NCBI GenBank assembly: GCA_947174825.1 | Contig: CAMWKN010000070.1 | Coordinates: 1-7,358 of the forward strand | Reading direction: 5' to 3' | DNA length: 7,358 nt | Source of the DNA: an uncultured Clostridium sp. | GTDB taxonomy: Bacteria > Bacillota_A > Clostridia > Lachnospirales > Lachnospiraceae | Shown here: positions 1 to 7,358 of the stretch, piece after piece | How positions within the stretch are numbered: the stretch's first letter is position 1 | Layout of the letters: the number at the start of each line of letters is the position of its first letter | Notes under the pieces: model-generated | Seen by the model: the letters and a program-made list of their open reading frames with translations, nothing else | Databases searched by the model: none | What the model was told of the DNA's origin: nothing | Made by a program: the position numbers and the translations under genes

Positions 1-11
1 ATCTAATAGCT

Positions 12-57
12 AAACAAAAAATGCTTATTTTGATGTTTTCATCAAAATAAGCATTTT
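12..57 (-). terminator. Rho-independent terminator ending the leftward transcript
   Basis: A perfect 18-bp inverted repeat occupies 18-35 and 40-57 with a four-base loop at 36-39. Read on the minus strand, the stem is followed directly by a T-rich run (TTTTTTGTTT, partly in the stem foot), which is the layout of an intrinsic terminator. The stem is AT-rich (four G/C pairs), so its strength comes from length. It lies about 190 bases past the fumarase beta stop and is the first clear terminator after gyrB on this strand. On the plus strand the stem is followed by only four T, so termination of rightward transcription would be weaker but is possible. Confidence 0.85.
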
Positions 58-116
58 GGATTCGCATATTTGTTTTTTAGAATATTGCTCACATAATAAA
101 AAGACGCAATTATTAC

Positions 117-149
<33 letters not shown>

Positions 150-247
150 ATTTTATGATATCCTGACATAATTTCAATACCCTTCTTAAAAAATCACATC
201 ATTTATAAAACAATACACCAAAATATTAATTACATTATATTACAAAT

Positions 248-775
248 TCATCTTTCATACAAGTTACTTTTTCTATCATCTATTACCACAATGACTGGTA
301 AATTCTCTACTTCTAATTTACGGATTGCTTCCGTACCCAGATCTTCATAGGCAATGACTTCTGCCTTTTTAATACATTTTGACAACAGAGCACCTGCACC
401 ACCAATTGCTGCAAAATATATGGCATGATTTTTTTCCATCGCATCAATCACTTCCGGGGAACGTTTTCCTTTACCAATCATTCCTTTTAATCCCTTTTCC
501 AATAAAAGAGGAGTATATTTATCCATACGGCTGCTGGTAGTAGGACCTGCAGATCCTATGACTTGTCCTTCTCTGGCAGGAGACGGTCCTAAATAATATA
601 AAGTATTATTTTTTAAATCAATAGGTAATTCTTCTCCCTTTTGTAAAGCTTCATATAATCTTTTATGTGCTGCATCTCGGGCAGTATAAATTGTCCCTGT
701 AATATAAACATAATCTCCTGCATTTAATTCTGAAACTATTTCCTCCGTAATGGGAGTAGTAATATATTTTTCCAT
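248..775 (-). CDS. Class I (Fe-S) fumarate hydratase, beta (C-terminal type) subunit
   Basis: This is the smaller subunit of the two-subunit oxygen-sensitive fumarase/tartrate-dehydratase family, which interconverts fumarate and L-malate in the cytoplasm. At 175 residues it is of normal length. Visible family motifs are ARDAAHKR (residues 32-39), the substrate-binding loop GPTTSSRMD (77-85), IGKGK (100-104), a Gly-Ala rich stretch GGAGAL (125-130) and AYEDLGTEAI (142-151). In single-chain relatives the Thr and Arg of the GPTT..R loop and a nearby Lys lie in the active site. There is only one cysteine, as expected because the cluster ligands sit on the alpha subunit. The ATG at 775 is preferred: the AAAGGA box at 786-791 is ten bases upstream of it, but only four from an in-frame TTG at 781. 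Symbols ttdB and fumB are both used for this family. Fumarate is the likelier substrate, but tartrate or another dicarboxylate cannot be excluded from sequence. Confidence 0.93.
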   Translation of the reverse strand: MEKYITTPITEEIVSELNAGDYVYITGTIYTARDAAHKRLYEALQKGEELPIDLKNNTLYYLGPSPAREGQVIGSAGPTTSSRMDKYTPLLLEKGLKGMIGKGKRSPEVIDAMEKNHAIYFAAIGGAGALLSKCIKKAEVIAYEDLGTEAIRKLEVENLPVIVVIDDRKSNLYER

Positions 776-785
776 AAACAAATAA

Positions 786-791
786 TCCTTT
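786..791 (-). promoter_or_regulatory. Ribosome binding site of fumarase beta subunit
   Basis: AAAGGA lies ten bases before the ATG at 775 and four before the in-frame TTG at 781. Aligned to the full anti-Shine-Dalgarno sequence, the effective spacing to the ATG is about eight bases, which is normal. It therefore supports the ATG. Confidence 0.65.
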
Positions 792-871
792 CTAAACAGT
801 TTTCCTTAACTAAAAAACAAATTAAAAATAATCTCATAAAAAATCTAATACAAACTCTTTTATACACTATA

Positions 872-1714
872 CTAAATAATTCGATGCTGGTGTCGGTTAA
901 CATGACAACACATATTGACTGCTACCGGTAATCCAGCAATATGGGTAGGATAAACTTCTACATTAACTCCCAATGCAGTTGTACTTCCTCCTAAACCGCC
1001 TGGTCCAATATCAATTTCATTAATTTTTGTCAATAATTCTTCTTCCATCTCTGCTACATAAGGAATATCGTTGTGTGTATTCAAATCTCTGGTCAATGCT
1101 TTCTTTGCCAAAAGCGTACATTTTTCAAAGGTTCCTCCTATTCCTACTCCAACTACTACTGGAGGACAGGCATTTGGACCAGCCAATTTAACAGTTTCAA
1201 TGACCGCTTCTTTTACTCCCTCGATTCCATCTGCCGGCTTAAGCATATAGACACGACTCATATTTTCACTTCCAAATCCTTTTGGAGCTACTGTAATATC
1301 AATCTGATCTCCTGGAACAATTTCATAATGAATGATACCAGGCGTATTATCTTTGGTGTTTTCACGGATCAGGGGATCATTTACTACTGATTTTCTCAGA
1401 TATCCTTCCTGATATCCCTGACGGATACCCTCATTGACTGCATCTTCCAAATTCATTCCCTCAATATGCACATCCTGTCCTATTTTTAGAAAAACTACTG
1501 CCATACCAGTATCTTGACAAATCGGAATCTGATCGTTTTTTGCAATCTCCAGATTTTGTTTTAATTGTGACAAAATTTGCTTTCCTAATTCATTCTTTTC
1601 TGTCTCAAGAGAATCTAACATCCTGCAGCGGACATCATCTGACAATTCGTAATTTGCTTCGATACACATCTCTTTTATATTTTGAATAATACAATCTGTT
1701 GTAATGGTTCTCAT
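872..1714 (-). CDS. Class I (Fe-S) fumarate hydratase, alpha (N-terminal type) subunit
   Basis: This is the catalytic, cluster-bearing subunit of the two-subunit class I fumarase/L-tartrate dehydratase family. In this family three cysteines hold a [4Fe-4S] cluster whose free iron binds the substrate. The 280-residue protein shows the expected ligands: Cys66 in PICQDTG, Cys183 in GPNACPP, and Cys269 or Cys270 in NMCCHVNRH near the C terminus. Asp68 directly after the first cysteine is also typical. Other family landmarks are PKGFGSENMS (144-153), the glycine-rich VVGVGIGGT (187-195), and GPGGLGGSTTALGVNVE (237-253). The start at 1714 is chosen because GGAGG sits five bases upstream; the in-frame ATG at 1726 overlaps that box. 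The gene follows gyrA by 66 bases on the same strand and precedes the beta subunit by 96 bases. Symbols ttdA and fumA are both in use. Such enzymes are oxygen-sensitive, which fits an anaerobe. Confidence 0.95.
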   Translation of the reverse strand: MRTITTDCIIQNIKEMCIEANYELSDDVRCRMLDSLETEKNELGKQILSQLKQNLEIAKNDQIPICQDTGMAVVFLKIGQDVHIEGMNLEDAVNEGIRQGYQEGYLRKSVVNDPLIRENTKDNTPGIIHYEIVPGDQIDITVAPKGFGSENMSRVYMLKPADGIEGVKEAVIETVKLAGPNACPPVVVGVGIGGTFEKCTLLAKKALTRDLNTHNDIPYVAEMEEELLTKINEIDIGPGGLGGSTTALGVNVEVYPTHIAGLPVAVNMCCHVNRHQHRII

Positions 1715-1719
1715 AACTA

Positions 1720-1724
1720 CCTCC
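1720..1724 (-). promoter_or_regulatory. Ribosome binding site of fumarase alpha subunit, deciding the start
   Basis: GGAGG lies five bases before the ATG at 1714. The earlier in-frame ATG at 1726 overlaps the box itself (ATGGAGG), so it cannot use this site. Confidence 0.85.
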
Positions 1725-1742
1725 ATTTTTTATCTAACATAG

Positions 1743-1772
1743 AGATACCCCACAATTTAATATGGGGTATCT
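1743..1772. other. Intercistronic hairpin between gyrA and the fumarase genes
   Basis: A perfect 10-bp inverted repeat (AGATACCCCA and TGGGGTATCT) flanks a ten-base loop. The CCCC/GGGG core makes it much more stable than the AT-rich surroundings. It begins eight bases past the gyrA stop and ends before the fumarase ribosome binding site. Neither strand has a T-run directly after the stem, so it does not look like a normal intrinsic terminator. It could be an attenuating or mRNA-stabilising structure, a processing site, or a protein operator; the sequence does not decide. Confidence 0.7.
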
Positions 1773-1780
1773 GCGTTAAA

Positions 1781-4315
1781 TTATTTCTCAATATCTACTG
1801 TTTCTGTCTCTTCCTCCAGAGAAACCTCTACTTCTACGGATGATTTTTCTGTCTCTGTAGTTTCCGTCTCTATTGTACTTCTAACTTTCGTAATGCTGGC
1901 AACCACAACCTCTTTCTTTGGATCCAGATCAATAAGTTTCACTCCGGAAGTAATTCTACCCAGTACAGATACTTCATCTACCATAATCTGAATAATGATT
2001 CCCTCCGTTGTGATAATCATAACTTCACTATTTGGATTTACAATCTTGGCTGCTACTACATTACCTGTTTTTTCTGCAACCCGGTAACATTTAATTCCCT
2101 TGCCGCCTCTGCGCTGTGCTGTAAATTCATTGATATCAGTACATTTACCCATACCATATTCAGATACCAGCATCAGATATTTGCCCTGGGTGTTCAACTG
2201 CATAGCCACAACTTCATCATCATAAGTCAGGTTCATACCAATCACACCCATGGTTGTTCTGCCGGTAGCACGCACATCGTTTTCATGGAAACGGATACAC
2301 TGACCATGCTTGGTAACCATGATAATATCCTTTTCTCCATTCGTAATTTTTACTTCAATTAATTCATCATCATCTTTTAGAATAATTGCCTGTAATCCTG
2401 ATTTACGGATATTGATATAATCAATAATCGGTGTTTTCTTGACAATACCTTTCTTGGTAGCCATAAATAAATATTTATTTTCTTCATATTCTTTAAATGG
2501 AATCACTGCCGTAATTTTTTCTCCCGGCATCAGCTGCAATAAATTAACGATCGCAGTTCCTCTGGCAGTACGACTGGATTCCGGTATTTCATATGCCTTC
2601 ATCCGGTATACTCTTCCGGTATTGGTACAGAACCTAATATAATGATGAGTGGATGTCATAATCATATCATCAATATAATCATCTTCTATGGTCTGCATAC
2701 CTTTGATACCCTTACCACCACGATGCTGACTCTTGAAATTATCTACAGTCATACGTTTGATATATCCCAATTTCGTCATAGTTATAATGGTATTTTCATT
2801 TGGAATAATATCTTCCATGGAAATATCAAATACATCATATCCGATAGAAGTTCTTCTCTCATCGCCATATTTATCACGAATTAACAGAATCTCTGTCTTG
2901 ATGACTCCTAACAGAATCTTACGATCTGCTAAAATTGCCTTATATTCTTCAATTTTCTTTTGCAATTCTGCATATTCATTTTCGATTTTCTCCCGTTCCA
3001 AACCAGTCAGTGCACGCAGACGCATATCTACAATTGCCTGTGACTGCACTTCTGTGAGATCAAAACGCTCCATTAATGAATTTTTAGCTTCTGCAGTATT
3101 TTTGGATGCACGAATAAGCTTAATAACTTCATCAATGTGATCCAATGCAATTAACAAGCCCTGCAAAATATGGGCACGCTCTTCCGCTTTATTTAAATCA
3201 TATTTGGTACGGCGTGTTACAACCTCTTCCTGATGCTTCAGGTAATGCTGCAACATCTGCATAATGTTCATGACAACCGGTTCATTGTTAACCAGTGCCA
3301 GCATAATTACACCAAAAGTATCCTGTAACTGGGTATGTTTATAAAGCTGATTTAACACAATATTTGGATTAGCATCACGGCGAAGTTCGATACAGATTCT
3401 CATACCCTCTCTGTTTGTCTCATCTCGCAGATCCACAATTCCATCCACTTTTTTGTCACGGTGTAATTCTGATATTTTTTCAATTAATCTAGCTTTATTC
3501 ACCAAATAAGGCAATTCTGTCACTACAATACGGTTTTTGCCGTTATCCATTGGTTCAATTTCTGTGACAGCTCTTACACGAATTTTACCCCGTCCGGTAC
3601 GATATGCTTCTTCAATACCATGGGTTCCCATGATCTGAGCACCAGTTGGAAAATCCGGTCCCTTAATAATTCCCATAATATCTTCAATTGTGGTTTCTTT
3701 TTCTTCTTTGATATCATCAATCAAACGGACAACCGCATTAATAACCTCTGATAAATTGTGAGGAGGAATATTAGTAGCCATACCTACTGCAATACCAGAA
3801 GTACCATTCACCAAAAGGTTTGGATAACGAGATGGTAATACAGTTGGTTCTTTCTCTGTCTCATCAAAGTTAGGAATAAAATCTACCGTATCTTTGTTGA
3901 TATCTGCCAGCATTTCTACAGAAATCTTACTCAATCTAGCCTCTGTATAACGCATGGCAGCGGCACCGTCACCATCCACAGAACCAAAGTTACCATGTCC
4001 ATCCACAAGTGGATATCTGGTATTCCATTCCTGTGCCATATTAACCAATGCACCATAAATAGAACTATCTCCATGAGGATGATACTTACCCATGGTATCA
4101 CCAACGATACGGGCACATTTACGATGTGGCTTATCCGGACCATTATTTAATTCACTCATTGCATGTAGAATTCTTCTCTGAACCGGCTTTAAACCATCTC
4201 TGACATCCGGAAGCGCTCTGGCTGCAATAACGGACATAGCATAATCTATGTAGGATGTCTCCATTTTATCTTTCAGATTCACTTCCTGAATCTTATCAAA
4301 AATATTTTCGTCCAT
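1781..4315 (-). CDS. gyrA: DNA gyrase subunit A
   Basis: GyrA is the DNA-cleaving and DNA-wrapping subunit of gyrase (A2B2), which introduces negative supercoils using ATP. The 844-residue protein is complete. The winged-helix domain starts at about residue 30 ([19 protein letters not shown]). The QRDR helix [11 protein letters not shown] covers 79-89, and the catalytic Tyr123 lies in [10 protein letters not shown] long coiled-coil region with charged helices spans about 360-485. The C-terminal beta-pinwheel, about 500-812, has GyrA-box motifs QHRGGKG (530-536) and QRRGGKG (734-740), which distinguish gyrase from topoisomerase IV. An acidic, Thr/Glu-rich tail follows (about 813-844). GGAGG five bases before the ATG at 4315 fixes the start; the ATG at 4327 overlaps that box. 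It starts 21 bases after the gyrB stop, so the two are probably cotranscribed and coupled. Ser84 matches the quinolone-sensitive state (E. coli Ser83), but the position of E. coli Asp87 is Gly88. Confidence 0.98.
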   Translation of the reverse strand: MDENIFDKIQEVNLKDKMETSYIDYAMSVIAARALPDVRDGLKPVQRRILHAMSELNNGPDKPHRKCARIVGDTMGKYHPHGDSSIYGALVNMAQEWNTRYPLVDGHGNFGSVDGDGAAAMRYTEARLSKISVEMLADINKDTVDFIPNFDETEKEPTVLPSRYPNLLVNGTSGIAVGMATNIPPHNLSEVINAVVRLIDDIKEEKETTIEDIMGIIKGPDFPTGAQIMGTHGIEEAYRTGRGKIRVRAVTEIEPMDNGKNRIVVTELPYLVNKARLIEKISELHRDKKVDGIVDLRDETNREGMRICIELRRDANPNIVLNQLYKHTQLQDTFGVIMLALVNNEPVVMNIMQMLQHYLKHQEEVVTRRTKYDLNKAEERAHILQGLLIALDHIDEVIKLIRASKNTAEAKNSLMERFDLTEVQSQAIVDMRLRALTGLEREKIENEYAELQKKIEEYKAILADRKILLGVIKTEILLIRDKYGDERRTSIGYDVFDISMEDIIPNENTIITMTKLGYIKRMTVDNFKSQHRGGKGIKGMQTIEDDYIDDMIMTSTHHYIRFCTNTGRVYRMKAYEIPESSRTARGTAIVNLLQLMPGEKITAVIPFKEYEENKYLFMATKKGIVKKTPIIDYINIRKSGLQAIILKDDDELIEVKITNGEKDIIMVTKHGQCIRFHENDVRATGRTTMGVIGMNLTYDDEVVAMQLNTQGKYLMLVSEYGMGKCTDINEFTAQRRGGKGIKCYRVAEKTGNVVAAKIVNPNSEVMIITTEGIIIQIMVDEVSVLGRITSGVKLIDLDPKKEVVVASITKVRSTIETETTETEKSSVEVEVSLEEETETVDIEK

Positions 4316-4320
4316 CTGTT

Positions 4321-4325
4321 CCTCC
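4321..4325 (-). promoter_or_regulatory. Ribosome binding site of gyrA, deciding the start
   Basis: GGAGG lies five bases before the ATG at 4315, in the 21-base gyrB-gyrA spacer. The in-frame ATG at 4327 runs into the box (ATGGAGG), so a start there would lack its own site. Confidence 0.85.
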
Positions 4326-4336
4326 ATTTTGCTATT

Positions 4337-6339
<2,003 letters not shown>

Positions 6340-6375
6340 TATTACTTTCGTTTTTATGATTTACTAAATTGTGAT

Positions 6376-7358
6376 TTATTTTTCTACGGTAACGGCACCT
6401 GCTGTTACACGAAAAATTTTATCTAATGTCAATCGGCTGTCAATAAATTCTTCCAATCCAGTACATGTAACAATCGTTTGTATATCATGGATACTATCTA
6501 ACAGATAATTTTGCCTGCTTCGATCCAATTCAGATAACACATCATCCAATAGCAATACTGGAAAATCTCCTGTCATTTGTTTGACAATCTCAATCTCCGC
6601 TAATTTTAATGCTAATGCACATGTCCTCTGCTGCCCCTGTGATCCATATTTCCGAAGATCCATCTCTTGATTGGTAAAACATAAATCATCTCTGTGTGGA
6701 CCTACATTAGTGGAATAGAATTTCATATCCTTTTCCCGTGAAGCAATCAATTCCTGTTCAAAATTATCCTCCTCTACATCAGGATCATAAGATAAACAGA
6801 TATTTTCTTTATTACCGGTTAATCTACCAGATATTTGAAATACCAGTTCATTCATTTTTTGAACAAATGATCTCCTTCTGGAAATAATCGGTTTTCCATA
6901 CTCTATCAATTTTTCATCCCATACAGACAGTGTATCTTTGAGGGAAGGTTGATAGTAGATCTGTTTTAACAAATGATTCCGTTGTTTCAACACTTTATTA
7001 TACTCTGCCAAATCATGTAAATAAATATGATCTAACTGACAAAGTTCCATATTCATAAATCTCCTTCGTTCTGACGGACCATTTTTTATAATCCGCATGT
7101 CCTCCGGAGAAAAGAAAATGACATGTAAATATCCCATTAATTCACTAGACCGTTTAATTGGTATTCCATCAATTGCAATACCTTTTCCTTTACTTTTCCG
7201 CAAATGCATATCAATGCGATGAGACAATTCTTTTTTGTGAAGAATCATACGAATATGTGCTTCCTCCTGTCCCATCCGGATCATTTCCCGGTCTTTACTT
7301 CCCTTATGGGAATTGGTAGTTCCACAGACAAAGATGGATTCCAATATATTGGTCTTTC
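6376..7358 (-). CDS. recF: DNA replication and repair protein RecF (5' end outside window)
   Basis: RecF is an SMC/ABC-like ATPase that, with RecO and RecR, helps load RecA onto single-stranded gaps and supports recovery of stalled forks. The window holds 326 codons plus the stop. The right edge cuts the Walker A motif: the reading frame at the edge gives KTNILESI, with the Walker A Lys codon at 7354-7356. Family lengths of about 360-370 imply that roughly 30-40 residues are missing. Further motifs are FFSPEDMRIIKNGPSERRR, TNVGPHRDD, the ABC signature SQGQQRT (DNA 6622-6642) and Walker B/D-loop LLLDDVLSELD (within 6523-6555). The TTG at 7344 lies inside this conserved motif and is not the start. 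It precedes gyrB by 113 bases on the same strand, the standard order near bacterial origins. No frameshift is seen. Confidence 0.97.
   Translation of the reverse strand, partial: KTNILESIFVCGTTNSHKGSKDREMIRMGQEEAHIRMILHKKELSHRIDMHLRKSKGKGIAIDGIPIKRSSELMGYLHVIFFSPEDMRIIKNGPSERRRFMNMELCQLDHIYLHDLAEYNKVLKQRNHLLKQIYYQPSLKDTLSVWDEKLIEYGKPIISRRRSFVQKMNELVFQISGRLTGNKENICLSYDPDVEEDNFEQELIASREKDMKFYSTNVGPHRDDLCFTNQEMDLRKYGSQGQQRTCALALKLAEIEIVKQMTGDFPVLLLDDVLSELDRSRQNYLLDSIHDIQTIVTCTGLEEFIDSRLTLDKIFRVTAGAVTVEK

Noticed and set aside
722..823. Short minus-strand ORF starting in the alpha-beta gap and overlapping the fumarase beta start
   Set aside because: It has no ribosome binding site, is about 33 codons long, runs out of frame into a conserved gene, and its hydrophobic look comes from AT-rich sequence.
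806..840. Possible promoter (TTGTAT, then TATTTT after 17 bases) before fumarase beta
   Set aside because: Both boxes are weak, and the AT-rich spacer would give such matches by chance.
1073..1390. 105-codon plus-strand ORF
   Set aside because: It lies wholly antisense inside the fumarase alpha gene, has no ribosome binding site, and its translation looks like reverse-frame noise.
2439..3140. Several plus-strand ORFs of 67-135 codons
   Set aside because: All are antisense to the well-conserved gyrA reading frame and resemble no family.
3931..4143. 70-codon minus-strand ORF in another frame of gyrA
   Set aside because: It overlaps the QRDR and active-site region of gyrA, whose frame is clearly the coding one.

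Overview
The window is AT-rich Firmicutes DNA carrying a run of genes all read on the minus strand: recF (cut by the right edge), gyrB, gyrA, and the two subunits of a class I [4Fe-4S] fumarate hydratase. The order recF-gyrB-gyrA is the conserved origin-proximal block of Gram-positive bacteria. The protein sequences, the strong GGAGG-type ribosome binding sites and the two-subunit fumarase suggest an anaerobic clostridium, most likely Lachnospiraceae. The genus cannot be fixed from sequence alone. The replication origin and dnaA-dnaN would be expected beyond the right edge, so the genes probably point away from oriC.

Layout from right to left, the direction of transcription. 7358-6376 is recF without its first 30-40 residues; the edge falls inside the Walker A motif. 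6375-6263 is an intergenic stretch with a possible promoter and the gyrB ribosome binding site. 6262-4337 is gyrB and 4315-1781 is gyrA, only 21 bases apart and probably translated as a pair. 1780-1715 holds a 10-bp GC-rich hairpin and a strong ribosome binding site. 1714-872 is the fumarase alpha subunit, which carries the Fe-S cluster cysteines. After a 96-base gap, 775-248 is the beta subunit. 247-1 is non-coding: it holds a (GTAT)n microsatellite and a perfect 18-bp hairpin with a U-tract that ends leftward transcription.

GyrB (ATPase and TOPRIM) and GyrA (DNA cleavage and wrapping) form the A2B2 gyrase that introduces negative supercoils. RecF loads RecA at gapped DNA together with RecO and RecR. 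The fumarase reversibly hydrates fumarate to malate and has no evident functional link to gyrase; it may share the transcript or simply follow it.

This is mostly ordinary core genome, and I found no undescribed multi-gene system. Points worth a second look are: a Gln in GyrB where coumarin-sensitive gyrases have Arg; a Gly at the acidic QRDR position of GyrA; two GyrA-box motifs, with the exact consensus in the later blade; the tetranucleotide repeat near the end of the fumarase transcript; and the hairpin between gyrA and the fumarase genes. For gyrB, gyrA and both fumarase genes the longest-ORF start is probably wrong, and ribosome-binding-site evidence supports the shorter starts used here.
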